NCBI GenBank assembly: GCA_016235025.1
Contig: JACRMV010000005.1
Coordinates: 1-64,000 of the forward strand
Direction of reading: 5' to 3'
Length of the DNA: 64,000 nt
Origin: Rhodocyclales bacterium
GTDB lineage: Bacteria > Pseudomonadota > Gammaproteobacteria > Burkholderiales > Rhodocyclaceae
A program made the position numbers and the translations under genes. This document shows positions 1 to 11,228 of the stretch, piece after piece; within the stretch, counting starts at the first letter, position 1, and each line of letters begins with the position of its first letter. Under the pieces are notes generated by a model, which ran no database searches, had not been told where the DNA came from, and worked only from the letters and a program-made list of their open reading frames with translations.

Positions 1-84
1 TCCCATCTCGAACAGGGCCGTGAAACGCCTCCGCGCCAATGATAGTGCACTTCACCGTGCGCGAAAGTAGGTCAACGCCAGACT
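1..84 (+). rRNA. rrf: 5S ribosomal RNA, 3' part
   Basis: The first bases read as the second half of a bacterial 5S rRNA. The CCCATCTCGAACAGGGCCGT segment and the later GCGAAAGTAGGTCAACGCCAG segment match the conserved loop and the 3' closing stem of proteobacterial 5S rRNA. The 5' part lies outside the window, so an rRNA operon reads into it from the left. The exact 3' end is estimated from the closing stem. Confidence 0.93.
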
Positions 85-100
85 CCCTTACCATCTCATT

Positions 101-137
101 CCCCCTTCAATCTCATCGGTTGAAGGGGGTTTGCGTT
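101..137 (+). terminator. rRNA operon terminator
   Basis: A perfect 10-bp stem (101-110 with 120-129) with a 9-base loop is followed by a T-rich run. It lies just after the 5S rRNA end and before accA, as expected for the intrinsic terminator of the rRNA operon. Confidence 0.85.
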
Positions 138-219
138 TGGAGATCGGTAAATGCAGGAGAGCATCTGACAGATGCCGCGCCTAAACGCAGGAAAAGCACG
201 GGAATGCTAAAATAAACTA

Positions 220-1185
220 ATGAAAATTTCATTCCTTGAATTTGAAAAACCCATAGCCGAGCTTGAGGCGAAGATAGAGCAGCTTCGTTTTGTGCAAGAT
301 GATTCGGCTGTAGATATTTCTTCTGAAATCTCAAGAGTCGAGACGAAGAGCAGAAATCTAACAAAGGATATTTATGCCAAGCTGACCCCTTGGCAATCTG
401 CGCTGGTTTCGCGCCATCCGAGCCGCCCTTATACCCTCGACTACATTTCTGCTATTTTTTCCGATTTCGAGGAAATGCATGGTGACCGCAATTTCGCCGA
501 CGACTCCGCGATAATCGGTGGCCTGGCAAGATTCAACGGCCAGTGTTGCATGGTGATCGGGCATCAAAAGGGGCGCGATACAAAGGAAAAAATCCGACGA
601 AATTTCGGTATGCCGCGTCCGGAGGGTTACCGTAAGGCACTGCGCCTGATGCGGCTGGCAGAGAAATTCGAGATTCCCGTCTTCACTTTTATTGACACCC
701 CTGGTGCCTACCCTGGAATCGATGCCGAGGAGCGTGGTCAGTCGGAGGCGATTGGCAAAAACCTGGCGGTCATGGCCGGACTGAAAGTCCCGCTGATAGC
801 CACTATCATTGGCGAGGGAGGCTCGGGTGGTGCGTTGGCTATTGCTGTAGCCGATGTGGTGATGATGCTGCAATATTCTGTTTATTCGGTCATTTCTCCG
901 GAGGGCTGCGCCTCGATTCTCTGGAAAAGTGCGGAGCATGCAGGCGATGCGGCCGAGATTATGGGGATCACAGCTCAACGTCTCAAGTCGTTTGGGTTGA
1001 TTGATCGGGTCATCAACGAGCCTGTCGGTGGGGCTCATCGCGATCACTCAGCCATGGCGCAAAGTCTCAGGAAGGCACTCCATGAGTCGCTTAAGCAGTT
1101 GGCGGGATTGTCCACCAAGGAGCTTGTCGAAAGGCGCTACGCGCGGTTGATGAGCTATGGCCGATTCAAGGAACAAGCTGTCTGA
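220..1185 (+). CDS. accA: acetyl-CoA carboxylase carboxyltransferase subunit alpha
   Basis: AccA forms, with AccD, the carboxyltransferase that moves the carboxyl group from biotin to acetyl-CoA, giving malonyl-CoA for fatty acid synthesis in the cytoplasm. The 321-residue product has the usual family length. It carries the helical N-terminal region, the TPGAYPG segment and the glycine-rich [10 protein letters not shown] segment near residue 205 that forms the oxyanion/CoA site. The start has only a weak ribosome binding site but fits the family N-terminus. The gene overlaps tilS by 29 bases, the accA-tilS order seen in many betaproteobacteria. Confidence 0.97.
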   Translation: MKISFLEFEKPIAELEAKIEQLRFVQDDSAVDISSEISRVETKSRNLTKDIYAKLTPWQSALVSRHPSRPYTLDYISAIFSDFEEMHGDRNFADDSAIIGGLARFNGQCCMVIGHQKGRDTKEKIRRNFGMPRPEGYRKALRLMRLAEKFEIPVFTFIDTPGAYPGIDAEERGQSEAIGKNLAVMAGLKVPLIATIIGEGGSGGALAIAVADVVMMLQYSVYSVISPEGCASILWKSAEHAGDAAEIMGITAQRLKSFGLIDRVINEPVGGAHRDHSAMAQSLRKALHESLKQLAGLSTKELVERRYARLMSYGRFKEQAV

Positions 1186-2125
1186 AAACCTGATTTCCAG
1201 GTCAGTAACTGACTGCCTCAAGCGGCATGTTCAGCACGGACAGGCATTGACGGTAGCTTATTCCGGCGGTCTCGATTCGACCGTTTTGCTGCACGTACTC
1301 AAAGACAGTGCAGCCGACTTGGGTGTCATTTTGTCATCCATCCATGTGCATCATGGCCTGAGCGCAAATGCCGACGCATGGGCTGCTCATTGCGAGCGCA
1401 GTTGCGCTCAACTTGGCGTTGAACTGCATGTGGCCCGGGTTCGGGTAGCCCCGGTTCACGGTGAAGGCGTGGAGGCGGCGGCAAGAGCGATGCGGCTGCA
1501 AGCACTGCTGGCAGATTCGGCGCACTGGGTTGCAATGGCGCATCATGCCGATGACCAGGCGGAAACCGTGATGCACAACCTTTTGCGCGGCACAGGCCCC
1601 CGCGGCGCCGCAGCGATTCCCGAGGTGCGCGGGCGGGTATTACGTCCCTTGTTGCAGGTGACAAGGGCAAGCCTGCTGGCGTATGCAAAACTTCACGATC
1701 TGAAATGGATTGAGGACGAGAGTAATACTGACCGCAGGTACACGCGGAATTTTCTGCGGCATGAGGTGCTGCCAGGTATCGAACGACGTTTTCCGCAGGC
1801 GGCCATGCAACTTTCTGCAGCGGCACGGCGCTTCGGTGAGTCGCAGGAGTTGCTCGATCAACTGGCGCTGCTGGACCTCGGTGCGGATCATTTCAGTTTT
1901 CCGGTTGCGCTTCATTGCTTGCGCCAACTGCCGGAATTGCGTGCGCGTAACGCTGTCCGCGCCTTATTGAGTAATCAGGGAGTGCAGTTGCCGGGCGAGC
2001 GACGCCTGAATGAGTTTGTTCGGCAGGTGCGAATGGCGGCGAATGATCGTCATCCAACCCTGCAGGTCGGCACATATATGCTCTGGGTTGCTGCGGGTGC
2101 GCTGCATTTCAAAACGCAGCCTTAA
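1157..2125 (+). CDS. tilS: tRNA(Ile)-lysidine synthetase, short form
   Basis: TilS uses ATP and lysine to convert C34 of the CAU-anticodon tRNA(Ile) to lysidine, so that it reads AUA. The PP-loop motif SGGLDST is at residues 36-42, and the HHADDQAET segment follows in the N-terminal domain. A substrate-binding middle domain is present. The protein ends at 322 residues, whereas E. coli TilS has about 430, so the C-terminal domains appear to be missing, as in the short Aquifex-type enzyme. The start overlaps the end of accA, which suggests translational coupling. Confidence 0.92.
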   Translation: MADSRNKLSENLISRSVTDCLKRHVQHGQALTVAYSGGLDSTVLLHVLKDSAADLGVILSSIHVHHGLSANADAWAAHCERSCAQLGVELHVARVRVAPVHGEGVEAAARAMRLQALLADSAHWVAMAHHADDQAETVMHNLLRGTGPRGAAAIPEVRGRVLRPLLQVTRASLLAYAKLHDLKWIEDESNTDRRYTRNFLRHEVLPGIERRFPQAAMQLSAAARRFGESQELLDQLALLDLGADHFSFPVALHCLRQLPELRARNAVRALLSNQGVQLPGERRLNEFVRQVRMAANDRHPTLQVGTYMLWVAAGALHFKTQP

Positions 2126-2219
2126 ATTGACGCAGCAGCGCGCTGGATCGCGGGAAAGGCAATAAATCTGCGATAAAATTCAAAATTATCGTTTTGATCC
2201 TCAACCGATGGAGAATGTA

Positions 2220-2645
2220 ATGGCTGTTGAACGCACCTTTTCAATTATCAAACCCGATGCTGTCGCCAAGAACGTGATCGGCAAAATTTACTCACGCTTT
2301 GAGTCCAATGGGCTTAAGATTATTGCCGCGCGGATGATTCATCTTTCCCGGCAAGAGGCCGAAGGATTCTATGCTGTACATAAAGACCGCCCGTTTTTCA
2401 AGGATCTCATCGAGTTCATGATTTCCGGCCCGGTGATGGCTCAGGTACTCGAGGGTGAAGGGGCAATCGCTAAAAATCGCGACCTGATGGGCGCCACCGA
2501 CCCGAAGAAGGCCGCACCAGGTACGATTCGCGCCGACTTTGCCGACAGCATTGACGCCAATGCCGTACACGGCTCGGATGCGGCCGAAACGGCCGCCGTC
2601 GAAATCGCCTACTTCTTCCCTGCGCTGAATATCTATTCACGTTAA
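2220..2645 (+). CDS. ndk: nucleoside diphosphate kinase
   Basis: Ndk transfers the gamma phosphate of ATP to nucleoside diphosphates through a phosphohistidine. The 141-residue length is standard. The active-site motif NAVHGSD places the catalytic histidine at residue 117. ATG 2220 is chosen over an in-frame ATG at 2208 because GGAGA (2210-2214) sits at proper spacing before it, and the [15 protein letters not shown]-terminus is typical. It lies 6 bases before rlmN, and ndk-rlmN-pilF is a common proteobacterial order. Confidence 0.97.
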   Translation: MAVERTFSIIKPDAVAKNVIGKIYSRFESNGLKIIAARMIHLSRQEAEGFYAVHKDRPFFKDLIEFMISGPVMAQVLEGEGAIAKNRDLMGATDPKKAAPGTIRADFADSIDANAVHGSDAAETAAVEIAYFFPALNIYSR

Positions 2646-2651
2646 CGTGCG

Positions 2652-3761
2652 ATGCGGGTCAATCTCCTAGATTTTGATGCCGAAGGCCTGACAGACTGGT
2701 TTGCGCAGCAGGGTGAGAAACCCTTTCGTGCCCGCCAGGTATTGCGCTGGATGCATCATTTTGGGGAGGGTGATTTCAATGCGATGAGCGATGTGGCCAA
2801 GTCCTTGCGGGCGAAGCTGGGCGACATGGCCACCGTATCGCCAGCGCCGACTTTAAGCGACAAGCTCTCGGAAGACGGCACGCGCAAGTTTTTGTTTGAT
2901 GTCGGTAACGGTAATGCCATCGAAACCGTGTTCATTCCGGAAGGTGAGCGAGGTACGCTGTGCATTTCCTCCCAGGCTGGCTGTGCACTTGATTGCGCTT
3001 TTTGTTCCACCGGACGGCAGGGCTTCAACCGTAATCTGACCACGGCCGAAATCATCGGCCAGTTGTGGCAGGCCAACCAGGCGTTGGGCCATGACCCGCA
3101 GGGTGAGCGCATCATCAGCAATGTCGTGATGATGGGCATGGGCGAGCCGCTGACCAATTTCGATAACCTGATTCCCGCCCTGCGCCTGATGCTCGACGAT
3201 AATGCCTATGGTCTTTCGCGCCGGCGTGTGACGGTGTCGACCTCCGGCATTGTTCCCGCCATGGATCGTCTGGCGGAAGCCTGCCCGGTAGCGCTGGCCG
3301 TTTCCCTGCACGCGCCTACCGATGGCTTGCGTGACAAGCTGGTGCCGATCAATCGCAAATATCCGCTGGCGGAATTGATGGCGGCTTGCCAGCGCTATTT
3401 GCGCCATGCGCCGCGTGATTTCATCACCTTCGAGTACGTCATGCTCGATGGTGTCAATGACGGCGATGCGGATGCTCGCGCCCTGCTGCATCTGGTGCGT
3501 GACGTGCCATGCAAGTTGAACCTTATTCCGTTCAATGCCTTTCCAAATTCCGGTTTCCGGCGCACGCCGGCAGACCGCATCCGCCGCTTTGCCTCTCTTC
3601 TGATCGAAGGCGGGCTGGTGGTGACGACGCGCAAGACACGCGGTGATGATATCGATGCCGCATGCGGACAACTGGCTGGCCAGGTGCTGGACAAGTCACG
3701 CCGCGTACAGCGTGCCGCGATACCGATTCATATTTCCCTTGCATCCGGAGTGGCCCGATGA
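2652..3761 (+). CDS. rlmN: dual-specificity 23S rRNA/tRNA adenine-C2 methyltransferase
   Basis: RlmN is a radical SAM enzyme that methylates C2 of A2503 in 23S rRNA and of A37 in some tRNAs. The CX3CX2C cluster motif is at C111, C115 and C118, within [11 protein letters not shown]. The GMGEPL segment and the C-terminal catalytic cysteine region are present, and 369 residues is a normal length. Codons 62-68 (TVSPAPT) contain one copy of the dispersed motif in reverse orientation. The stop overlaps the next start (ATGA). Confidence 0.96.
   Translation: MRVNLLDFDAEGLTDWFAQQGEKPFRARQVLRWMHHFGEGDFNAMSDVAKSLRAKLGDMATVSPAPTLSDKLSEDGTRKFLFDVGNGNAIETVFIPEGERGTLCISSQAGCALDCAFCSTGRQGFNRNLTTAEIIGQLWQANQALGHDPQGERIISNVVMMGMGEPLTNFDNLIPALRLMLDDNAYGLSRRRVTVSTSGIVPAMDRLAEACPVALAVSLHAPTDGLRDKLVPINRKYPLAELMAACQRYLRHAPRDFITFEYVMLDGVNDGDADARALLHLVRDVPCKLNLIPFNAFPNSGFRRTPADRIRRFASLLIEGGLVVTTRKTRGDDIDAACGQLAGQVLDKSRRVQRAAIPIHISLASGVAR
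2831..2854 (-). repeat. dispersed 24-bp motif, copy 1
   Basis: Reads AAAGTCGGCGCTGGC, then GAT, then ACGGTG on the - strand. It lies inside rlmN, where the + strand encodes SPAPT. Confidence 0.8.
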
Positions 3762-4564
3762 GAAAGCTCAACCCTGCCTTGCTCTGCATGTTTTGCGTTG
3801 TGCTGCTTGGCGGATGCACCACGACAGGTACGGGACCCGGCGCTTTCAGCGAAGGCGCCGAACAAGCCGTTTCGGCGCAGCCTCCAGGTAACGAAGTGCA
3901 GCAGCGGGCCAAGGTGCATACCGAATTGGGCTCACTCTATTTGCAGGATGGCCGTCCGGCGGTTGCGCTGGAGGAGGCCCGCATTGCGTTATCGGTTGAT
4001 TCAAGTTACGCCCCGGCATATAGCCTGCTCGGGCTGACTCACATGACCTTGAACGAGCCGCGTCTGGCGGAGGAAAATTTCGAAAAGGCGCTGAGCCTGG
4101 CGCGGGGCGACCCTGAAATAAACAACAATTTTGGCTGGTTTCTGTGCCAGACCGGTCGTGAGCAGCGTTCCCTGGCTTATTTCATGTCCGCTGTACGCAA
4201 CCCGCTCTATGCTTCACCCACCAAGGCCTACACGAATGCTGGAATCTGCTCCCTGCGTCTGAAGGATAATGTCGCCGCAGAAGAGAACCTGACGCAGGCC
4301 CTGCGGTTGGCGCCGACCAATACGCAAGCCATGTTCTGGCTGGGGGAGCTGACTTACCGTCAGGGTCGCTATCCCGAGGCGCGCCAATGGGTGGGCGAAG
4401 TTGAAAAACTGCAGGAACCGACTGCGGAACTGATCTGGCTGGCCTTGCGGATTGAACGCAAGCTGGGGAACCGTGAAGCCGAGGCCCGCTTGGCAACCCA
4501 GTTGCGCAAGCGGTATGTCGGTACGCCGGAATATCGTTCATTGATGCAGGGGCGGTACGAGTGA
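3758..4564 (+). CDS. pilW: type IV pilus biogenesis/stability lipoprotein PilW (PilF)
   Basis: This is a TPR lipoprotein that in related bacteria helps the PilQ secretin assemble in the outer membrane. ATG 3758 is chosen because GGAG precedes it and because it gives a proper signal peptide with lipobox LGGC (Cys20). About 230 residues of tandem TPR-like helices follow, with an NNFGWFLC segment typical of the family. It overlaps rlmN by 4 bases and rodZ by 4 bases. It is the only pilus-related gene visible here. Confidence 0.88.
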   Translation: MRKLNPALLCMFCVVLLGGCTTTGTGPGAFSEGAEQAVSAQPPGNEVQQRAKVHTELGSLYLQDGRPAVALEEARIALSVDSSYAPAYSLLGLTHMTLNEPRLAEENFEKALSLARGDPEINNNFGWFLCQTGREQRSLAYFMSAVRNPLYASPTKAYTNAGICSLRLKDNVAAEENLTQALRLAPTNTQAMFWLGELTYRQGRYPEARQWVGEVEKLQEPTAELIWLALRIERKLGNREAEARLATQLRKRYVGTPEYRSLMQGRYE

Positions 4565-5451
4565 GCCAGATGCCCGGCGATAATTTTCCCGAGCCGGTGC
4601 CGGACGAGGCGTCGCTGTTGTCAGACCGTCACCTGCCGGGTGCGGTGCTGCGCGCAACAAGAGAAGCGCGGGGCCTGTCGGTATCCGACGTGGCTCAGGC
4701 GATTCGCTTCAGCGTGCGGCAGATCGATGCACTTGAATGCGATGACTACTCGGGGTTTCCGAGCACCACGCTATTGCGGGGGTTCATCCGCAGCTATGCC
4801 AAGTTTCTCAAGATCGATGCGGAATCCTTGCTGGCGCTGCTTGAGCCCACCATGCCGACAGCGGCGGATGTGCGGCCCCCGGACAATTTCGGGGCCGCCG
4901 AGCAGCCGGGATGGCTGCCGAATATGAAGGCCAAGCTGTTGCTCGCCGGATTGCTGGTGTTGATTGTTCTGGCGGTTGTGCTCCGTTTCATCCCGTTAGA
5001 GAGCGGCTCCGTACCACCCATGCCCATCCCGCCGCCAAAAGCAGCTGTGCCGTTGGTGACCACTGCTCCGGCAAGTACGGTTGTACCTGCTGTACCTGCG
5101 CTGCCGGCTGTTCCTGTGCCAGCGGCACCGGCGTCCGCGGGGACGCTGCCTCCTGCGGTCAGCCCGGGTGGTGCAGCAGCGCCGCTGGCTGTTGCGCCAC
5201 CGTCACCAATGGTCGCCAGCGGGCTGCGTGTCGAATTAACCGATCGCTCGTGGATCGAGGTCCGTGATGCGACGCAGACGGTGGTGCTGAGCGGGGAATT
5301 TCCTGCCGGCACACGGCAGAATGTTGCTGGCAAGCCGCCATTCCAGATATGGATTGGCAAGGCTGCCGGAGTCCGTGTTTTCATGGGCGAGCGGAACATC
5401 GACCTGCAGCCTTATACGCGTGCGGAAGTTGCCCGGCTGACTGTGGAATGA
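4561..5451 (+). CDS. rodZ: RodZ-type cell shape protein (HTH + TM + DUF4115)
   Basis: RodZ links MreB filaments to the elongation machinery at the inner membrane. Residues 27-95 form the Xre-like cytoplasmic helix-turn-helix domain. A single membrane helix follows at about 124-144, then a Pro/Ala/Val-rich periplasmic linker (about 150-215) and a C-terminal DUF4115-like beta domain. The start is GTG in a GTGA overlap with pilW, and the stop overlaps ispG (ATGA). The pilW-rodZ-ispG-hisS order supports the assignment. Confidence 0.9.
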   Translation: MSQMPGDNFPEPVPDEASLLSDRHLPGAVLRATREARGLSVSDVAQAIRFSVRQIDALECDDYSGFPSTTLLRGFIRSYAKFLKIDAESLLALLEPTMPTAADVRPPDNFGAAEQPGWLPNMKAKLLLAGLLVLIVLAVVLRFIPLESGSVPPMPIPPPKAAVPLVTTAPASTVVPAVPALPAVPVPAAPASAGTLPPAVSPGGAAAPLAVAPPSPMVASGLRVELTDRSWIEVRDATQTVVLSGEFPAGTRQNVAGKPPFQIWIGKAAGVRVFMGERNIDLQPYTRAEVARLTVE

Positions 5452-6683
5452 GCAAAAGCAACGCAGAACCATCGCGGCGCTCCTGTCGCCAGGTCACGAT
5501 CGGAAAAGTCGGCGTTGGCGGTACGGCGCCGATTGTCGTGCAGTCGATGACCAACACCGATACCGAGGATGTCTTCGCCACGGCGATGCAGGTGGCGCAG
5601 CTGGCGCGTGCCGGTTCGGAGCTGGTGCGCATCACGGTGAATACGCGTGAAGCCGCCGCTGCCGTGCCGAAAATCCGCGAGCGGCTGGCGCAGTTGAATG
5701 TCGATGTGCCGCTGATCGGCGACTTCCATTTCAATGGCCACAAGTTGCTCAGTGAGCATCCCGAGTGTGCCGATAGTCTGGCCAAGCTGCGCATCAATCC
5801 GGGCAATGTCGGCAAGGGCGCGAAGCGTGACGAGCAGTTTGCGCAGTTGATCGAAATCGCATGTCGGCATGACAAGCCGATACGCATCGGCGTCAACTGG
5901 GGCAGTCTGGATCAGTCATTGCTGGCGCGCATCATGGACGAAAATGCGCAGCGGTCGGAACCCAAAAATGCGGTCGAGATCATGCGTGAGGCGATGGTGA
6001 GTTCCGCGCTTGAATCTGCGGCGCGGGCGGAAGAGCTGGGCCTCGCCGGAAATCGCATTATCCTTTCCTGCAAGGTGTCCGGGGTGCAGGACCTGATTGC
6101 CATTTATCGCGAACTGGCTCTGCGTTGCGACTATCCGCTGCACTTGGGTTTGACCGAGGCCGGCATGGGAAGCAAGGGCATCGTCGCCTCGACGGCGGCA
6201 CTTTCGGTGTTGCTGCAGGAAGGCATTGGCGACACGATTCGCGTTTCCCTCACGCCGGCGCCAGGAGGCGATCGGACGCAGGAAGTCGTTGTCGCCCAGG
6301 AAATCCTGCAGACCATGGGGCTGCGCGCCTTCACTCCGCTGGTGGCAGCCTGCCCGGGATGCGGGCGCACCACCAGCACGGTGTTCCAGGAACTGGCGCA
6401 AAACATCCAGACCCATGTGCGCGAGCGCATGCCTGAGTGGAGCGTGCAGCGGGTGGGCGTGGAGAACATGACCCTGGCGGTGATGGGTTGCGTGGTCAAT
6501 GGCCCGGGCGAGAGCAAGCAGGCCAATATCGGCATTTCCCTGCCCGGTACCGGCGAAGCGCCGGTGGCGCCGGTCTATGTCGATGGCGAACGCGTCGTCA
6601 CGCTGCGCGGCGAAAATATCCTGGCCGAGTTTCGCCAGATTGTGGATGACTATGTGGCGCGAACTTATCCGCCGCGTATCTGA
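5448..6683 (+). CDS. ispG: 4-hydroxy-3-methylbut-2-en-1-yl diphosphate synthase
   Basis: IspG reduces MEcPP to HMBPP in the MEP isoprenoid pathway with a [4Fe-4S] cluster. Cluster ligands are visible as Cys302 and Cys305 (CPGCG) and Cys348 in [10 protein letters not shown], and the glutamate just after it is the usual fourth ligand. The ATG at 5448 overlaps the rodZ stop, and 411 residues is normal. A longer reading upstream lies within rodZ and is not used. Residues 20-27 (KVGVGGTA) are encoded by a copy of the dispersed motif. Confidence 0.96.
   Translation: MSKSNAEPSRRSCRQVTIGKVGVGGTAPIVVQSMTNTDTEDVFATAMQVAQLARAGSELVRITVNTREAAAAVPKIRERLAQLNVDVPLIGDFHFNGHKLLSEHPECADSLAKLRINPGNVGKGAKRDEQFAQLIEIACRHDKPIRIGVNWGSLDQSLLARIMDENAQRSEPKNAVEIMREAMVSSALESAARAEELGLAGNRIILSCKVSGVQDLIAIYRELALRCDYPLHLGLTEAGMGSKGIVASTAALSVLLQEGIGDTIRVSLTPAPGGDRTQEVVVAQEILQTMGLRAFTPLVAACPGCGRTTSTVFQELAQNIQTHVRERMPEWSVQRVGVENMTLAVMGCVVNGPGESKQANIGISLPGTGEAPVAPVYVDGERVVTLRGENILAEFRQIVDDYVARTYPPRI
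5505..5528 (+). repeat. dispersed 24-bp motif, copy 2
   Basis: Reads AAAGTCGGCGTTGGC, GGT, ACGGCG. It lies inside ispG and encodes KVGVGGTA. Confidence 0.8.
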
Positions 6684-6693
6684 ATAAATAAAG

Positions 6694-8001
6694 ATGAGCC
6701 CAGCCTTGCAAGCCATTCGCGGGATGAACGACATCCTGCCTGCCGACGCCGAATTGTGGGAGCAGTTCGAGGAAACCGTGCGCGACTGGCTCGCCGCTTA
6801 CGGCTATCGTCCGATCCGGATGCCGCTGGTCGAGCCGACGGCATTGTTCGTTCGCGCCATTGGCGAAGTGACCGACATCGTCGAGAAGGAAATGTACTCC
6901 TTCGAGGATGCCCTGAATGGCGAGCAGCTTACGTTGCGGCCCGAGGGCACGGCGTCCTGCGTGCGTGCGGTGGCGCAACACAACCTGCTCTACGACGGGC
7001 CGAAAAAGCTGTGGTACATGGGGCCGATGTTTCGCCATGAACGGCCGCAGAAGGGCCGCTATCGGCAGTTTCATCAGGTCGGAGTCGAGGCCTTGGGCAT
7101 ACCCGGGCCCGATGTCGATGCCGAACAGATCGCGATGTGCGCGCGCCTGTGGGATGACCTCGGGCTCACCGGCATCCGGCTCGAGATCAACTCCCTTGGT
7201 CAGAGCGATGAGCGCGCTCGTCATCGGGCTGATCTGATCGCCTATTTCGAGCGTCATCAGGCGCTGCTCGATGCCGACGCGCAACGTCGCCTGCATACCA
7301 ATCCGCTGCGTATCCTCGACAGCAAAAATCCGGCGATGCAGTCGCTGGTGGCGGAGGCGCCGCAGCTGATCAGCTATCTTGGCGAGGAATCGCTGAAACA
7401 TTTCGAGGGCGTACAGCAGTTGCTCAAGGATGTCGCCATTCCGTACAGCATCAATCCGCGCCTGGTGCGCGGGCTGGACTACTATAACCTGACGGTATTC
7501 GAATGGATGACCGATCAGTTGGGCGCGCAAGGCACCGTCTGTGCCGGCGGCCGCTATGACGGGCTGGTCGCCCAGTTGGGCGGCAGGCCGGCGCCGGCCT
7601 GCGGCTTTGCCATGGGCATCGAGCGTTTGCTGGCGTTGTGGCAAGATCAGGGGCATCGGCATGAGGTTCCGGTGGTCGATGCCTATCTGGTGCATCAAGG
7701 CGAGGCTGCGGGCCGCTTTGCTTTTCGTATTGCCGAGGCCTTGCGTAGCGGCGGGTTTTCCGTCCATTTGCATTGTGGCGGCGGCAGCTTCAAATCACAG
7801 ATGAAAAGAGCCGATGCATCGGGTGCGGCAGTGGCGCTAATAGTCGGCGCTGACGAGACGGCGGCCAATGAGGTCAGCATCAAGCCATTGCGTGAAGGCT
7901 TCGAACAACCGGCGACGCAATTGCGCGTGGCTTTTGATGAACTTGCCGACACGCTCGGCGATTTAATTTTTCCAATGGAAGATGACAATGGCAGTCTATG
8001 A
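6694..8001 (+). CDS. hisS: histidyl-tRNA synthetase
   Basis: HisRS is a class II enzyme that charges tRNA(His). The RGMNDILP N-terminus, the motif 2 region ([19 protein letters not shown]), the histidine signature LVRGLDYYN and the C-terminal anticodon-binding domain are all present. The length of 435 residues is normal. The dispersed motif encodes residues 383-390 (IVGADETA) in the C-terminal domain. The gene overlaps the following TPR gene by 14 bases. Confidence 0.97.
   Translation: MSPALQAIRGMNDILPADAELWEQFEETVRDWLAAYGYRPIRMPLVEPTALFVRAIGEVTDIVEKEMYSFEDALNGEQLTLRPEGTASCVRAVAQHNLLYDGPKKLWYMGPMFRHERPQKGRYRQFHQVGVEALGIPGPDVDAEQIAMCARLWDDLGLTGIRLEINSLGQSDERARHRADLIAYFERHQALLDADAQRRLHTNPLRILDSKNPAMQSLVAEAPQLISYLGEESLKHFEGVQQLLKDVAIPYSINPRLVRGLDYYNLTVFEWMTDQLGAQGTVCAGGRYDGLVAQLGGRPAPACGFAMGIERLLALWQDQGHRHEVPVVDAYLVHQGEAAGRFAFRIAEALRSGGFSVHLHCGGGSFKSQMKRADASGAAVALIVGADETAANEVSIKPLREGFEQPATQLRVAFDELADTLGDLIFPMEDDNGSL
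7840..7863 (+). repeat. dispersed 24-bp motif, copy 3
   Basis: Reads ATAGTCGGCGCTGAC, GAG, ACGGCG. It lies inside hisS and encodes IVGADETA. Confidence 0.75.
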
Positions 8002-8659
8002 TCTTGAAGAGCAGGAACAACTCGACGAACTGAAAACCTGGTGGAAGCGTTATGGCAACGTCGTTACAGGGCTACTTTTCGCTGCCACACTGGGCTTGGT
8101 CGTCTGGCAGGGCTGGAACTGGTGGCAACGCAATCAGGCGGCACAGGCCTCGGTGGTTTTTGGCGGGCTGCAACAGGCGGCAGGGCAAGGCGATGCCAAG
8201 CGGGTGCGCGAGCTGGCCGGTGAATTGATCGACAAGTATCCCGGCACCAGCTATGCCGGCATGGGGGCGTTGGTCTCGGCGCGGATCCAGGTTGATCACA
8301 GTGATGCCAAGAATGCCCAGGCGCAGCTTGCCTGGGCGGCCGAGCACGCCAAGGATGCCGGGCTGCGCGATTTGGCGCGCTTGCGGCTGGCAACCGTGTT
8401 GCTGGATGCGAAATCCTACGATGAGGCATTGAAGCAGCTGGTAACCGAGCCATCTGCACCGTTTGCCGCACGCTTTGCCGAACTGCGTGGCGACATCCTG
8501 GCAGCCCAGGGCAAGTTTGCCGATGCCACTTCAGCCTATGCGCTGGCGCTGGAAAAAGTCGATGCCGTCATGAAGAAAGATGAGGTCGGCGCCGAGGCGC
8601 ATGCGGCCTACCGCGAAGTGCTCCAGTCCAAGCATGACGCGCTGGGAGCAAGCAAGTGA
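7988..8659 (+). CDS. yfgM: YfgM-type TPR ancillary SecYEG translocon subunit
   Basis: YfgM-family proteins are inner-membrane proteins with a periplasmic TPR domain that help hand clients from SecYEG to chaperones. Residues 1-20 are acidic and cytoplasmic ([15 protein letters not shown]). One membrane helix follows at about 25-43, and the rest is TPR-like helices. ATG 7988 is preferred to ATG 7982 because GGAAG (7977-7981) is correctly spaced and the MAVYDLEEQ start is the family norm. It sits between hisS and bamB, as in E. coli. Confidence 0.88.
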   Translation: MAVYDLEEQEQLDELKTWWKRYGNVVTGLLFAATLGLVVWQGWNWWQRNQAAQASVVFGGLQQAAGQGDAKRVRELAGELIDKYPGTSYAGMGALVSARIQVDHSDAKNAQAQLAWAAEHAKDAGLRDLARLRLATVLLDAKSYDEALKQLVTEPSAPFAARFAELRGDILAAQGKFADATSAYALALEKVDAVMKKDEVGAEAHAAYREVLQSKHDALGASK

Positions 8660-9810
8660 AGATGCTACCGCTGGTGTTGGCGGCAGCCTTGATGGCGGGC
8701 TGCTCGACGGTGGAGACGGCGGTGGACAGTATCAATCCATTCTCCTCGAGCACGCCCAAGCTCAAGATGGCCGAACTCGCCAGCATCGAGTCCAGCGCCC
8801 AGGTGCGGCTTCTTTGGCAGGCCAGCATCGGCAGCGCCGGTGCGCAGACATTCAGTCCGGCGGTAGTGGGTCACAGTATCTATGCGGCCGCTGCCGATGG
8901 CAGTCTGGCGCGCTTCGACGATGGTCGTCAGGTCTGGCGCATTGCTGTCGGGCAGCCGCTCTCCGGTGGCGTGGGCGCCGATGCTGCGCTGGTTGTCGTC
9001 GGAACCCCCAAAGGCGAGGTGCTGGCATTTGATACAGGGACTGGCCGCGAGGCATGGAGGGCGCGTGTGAGTTCCGAAGTTCTGGCAGCGCCAGCGGTTG
9101 GCGGCGGGTTGGTGGTGGTTCGCTCCGGCGATTCCCGTATTGCCGGCTTCGAGGCGGCGGATGGCAAGCGCCGCTGGGTCTACCAGCGCAGCACGCCAAC
9201 CTTGTCGTTGCGCTCGAGTGTCGGCGTTGTGCTGACGGACCGGTTGACCTTTGCCGGCTTCCCGGGCGGCAAGCTGGTGGCAGTGGCCAACACGAATGGT
9301 GCGGCGGTATGGGAGGTGACGGTAGCCGCACCCAAGGGAACGACCGAGCTTGAGCGGGTGACTGACATTACCAGTGCGCCGGTAGTCGTGGGCAGCCGGG
9401 TGTGTGCTGTTGCTTTTCAGGGGCGGATTTCCTGTTTCGATGGCGGTACCGGAAATGCTCTCTGGTCACGCGAGATGTCTTCCAGCGCCGGCCTCGACAT
9501 GGATAGTCAGTATGTTTATGTCACCACCGACAAGGGTACGGTGCACGCGCTTGATCGCGACAGCGGCGCCAGCATCTGGAAGCAGGACAAGCTCTTCATG
9601 CGTGGTGTTTCCCGTCCCTTGGCGCTGGGCGACCTGATCGTGGTGGCCGACATTCAGGGCGTGGTGCACCTGCTGCGGCGTGCCGATGGCGGTTTCGCGG
9701 CGCGGGCCAGCAGCGACGGCAGCGCGGTGCGTGCCGAGCCAGTGCAGTTTGGCAAAGGATTTTTGATCCAGACGGTCAATGGTGGAATTTATGCCATGGA
9801 AGCTCAATGA
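8656..9810 (+). CDS. bamB: outer membrane assembly lipoprotein BamB
   Basis: BamB is a beta-propeller lipoprotein of the BAM complex that folds outer-membrane proteins. GTG 8656 is used because GGGAG sits 7 bases upstream. It gives signal peptide [16 protein letters not shown] with Cys16 as the lipid anchor. The rest shows repeated PQQ-like blades, with recurrent phrases such as GxxLAFDxxTGxxxW. The GTG overlaps the yfgM stop, and the gene stop overlaps der (ATGA). Confidence 0.95.
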   Translation: MKMLPLVLAAALMAGCSTVETAVDSINPFSSSTPKLKMAELASIESSAQVRLLWQASIGSAGAQTFSPAVVGHSIYAAAADGSLARFDDGRQVWRIAVGQPLSGGVGADAALVVVGTPKGEVLAFDTGTGREAWRARVSSEVLAAPAVGGGLVVVRSGDSRIAGFEAADGKRRWVYQRSTPTLSLRSSVGVVLTDRLTFAGFPGGKLVAVANTNGAAVWEVTVAAPKGTTELERVTDITSAPVVVGSRVCAVAFQGRISCFDGGTGNALWSREMSSSAGLDMDSQYVYVTTDKGTVHALDRDSGASIWKQDKLFMRGVSRPLALGDLIVVADIQGVVHLLRRADGGFAARASSDGSAVRAEPVQFGKGFLIQTVNGGIYAMEAQ

Positions 9811-11126
9811 AGCCTGTTCTGGTGATTGTCGGCCGGCCGAATGTCGGCAAGTCCACCCTCTTCAACCGGTTGACCCGTTCGCGTGATGCGCTGGTCGCCG
9901 ATCAGCCTGGACTGACGCGCGATCGTCACTACGGGCACGGCCGCCTGGGCCGCAAGCCGCATCTGGTAGTCGATACCGGCGGCTTTGAGCCGCAGGCAAA
10001 AGAAGGCATCGTGCATGAAATGGCGCGTCAGGCGGAGGCTGCGATTGCCGAGGCCGACGTGCTGATTTTTGTGGTCGATGCGCGCACCGGGCTGGTGCCG
10101 CAGGATAAAGTCATTGCCGACCTGTTACGCCGCAGCGGCCGGCCGGTGTTGCTTGCCGTCAATAAGGGCGAGGGCATGGATCGGGCCGTGACCGGCGCCG
10201 AATTTTTCGAGCTGGGCTGCGGGCATCCGCATGTGATTTCATCTGCTCATGGCGATGGCGTACGCGAGCTGGTCGATATTGCGCTGGAGCCTTTCCCCGA
10301 GGAAAGTCCGGACGATGATTCCGCAGCAGGGCCGCGAGTGGCCATCGTCGGTCGTCCCAATGTCGGCAAGAGCACGCTGGTGAACACCCTGCTGGGCGAG
10401 GAACGTGTGATCGCGTTCGATATGCCGGGGACCACGCGCGATGCAATCGAGATTCCGTTCGAACGTAATGGCAAGGCCTATACCCTGATCGACACGGCTG
10501 GCTTGCGTCGACGCGGGAAGGTCTTCGAGGCGATTGAAAAATTCTCCGTGGTCAAGACGCTACAGGCGGTCGAGGAAACCAATGTCGTTGTGCTGATGGT
10601 CGACGCCAGCCAGGAAATTTCCGATCAGGATGCACACATCGCCGGATTCTGCATCGATGCCGGCCGGGCGCTGGTGGTGGCGGTGAATAAGTGGGATGCG
10701 GTGGATTCTTATCGGCGCGAGCGGATCAAGGAGGACGTTGCCCGCAAGCTAAATTTCCTCGGATTTGCACGCGTGCATTACATCTCTGCACTCAAGGGGC
10801 AGGGAATTGCCGGCGTATTGACTTCCGTTGACAAGGCCTATTCCGCCGCCATGGCCAAGATGTCCACGCCGAAGCTCACCCGGGTGCTGATCGCGGCGGT
10901 AGAAAAGCAGACACCACCGCGGCACGGCATGTTCCGGCCCAAATTACGGTATGCCCATCAGGGTGGCAGCAATCCTCCCATCATTGTGATTCACGGCAAC
11001 GCGCTGGAGCATGTGCCAGCCTCCTACACGCGTTACCTTGAACACTATTTTCTTGAGGCCTTCAAGCTGCAAGGAACGCCTTTGCGGATTCAATACAAGA
11101 CAGCAAAGAATCCGTATGCCGACTGA
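9807..11126 (+). CDS. der: ribosome biogenesis GTPase Der (EngA)
   Basis: Der is an essential GTPase with two G domains in tandem that acts in 50S ribosome maturation. P-loops GRPNVGKST occur near residue 8 and again near residue 178. Each is followed by its own DTxG/DTAG and NK(G/W)D signatures. A KH-like C-terminal domain ends the 439-residue protein. It overlaps bamB by 4 bases. A dispersed motif copy lies 13 bases after its stop. Confidence 0.97.
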   Translation: MKPVLVIVGRPNVGKSTLFNRLTRSRDALVADQPGLTRDRHYGHGRLGRKPHLVVDTGGFEPQAKEGIVHEMARQAEAAIAEADVLIFVVDARTGLVPQDKVIADLLRRSGRPVLLAVNKGEGMDRAVTGAEFFELGCGHPHVISSAHGDGVRELVDIALEPFPEESPDDDSAAGPRVAIVGRPNVGKSTLVNTLLGEERVIAFDMPGTTRDAIEIPFERNGKAYTLIDTAGLRRRGKVFEAIEKFSVVKTLQAVEETNVVVLMVDASQEISDQDAHIAGFCIDAGRALVVAVNKWDAVDSYRRERIKEDVARKLNFLGFARVHYISALKGQGIAGVLTSVDKAYSAAMAKMSTPKLTRVLIAAVEKQTPPRHGMFRPKLRYAHQGGSNPPIIVIHGNALEHVPASYTRYLEHYFLEAFKLQGTPLRIQYKTAKNPYAD

Positions 11127-11138
11127 GTTTCAGCGCAA

Positions 11139-11162
11139 AAAGTCGGCGCTGGTGGCACGGCA
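11139..11162 (+). repeat. dispersed 24-bp motif, copy 4
   Basis: Reads AAAGTCGGCGCTGGT, GGC, ACGGCA. It is intergenic, between der and hfq, 13 bases after the der stop. Confidence 0.8.
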
Positions 11163-11228
11163 AGACAAAATCGATTACATTGTTCACCGCTTTTCTGAGT
11201 ACCCCCATCTCCATTGAAGGACATAAAA

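Noticed and set aside
358-1047. Long - strand reading frame antisense to accA
   Set aside because: It is a shadow of a strongly conserved gene, with no ribosome binding site or recognisable domain. The same applies to the other long antisense frames, for example over rlmN, hisS, secD, aceA and pfp.
2531-2551. Reverse AAAGTCGGCGCG in ndk
   Set aside because: Only the first ten or so bases match and the peptide IRADFADS is conserved in Ndk.
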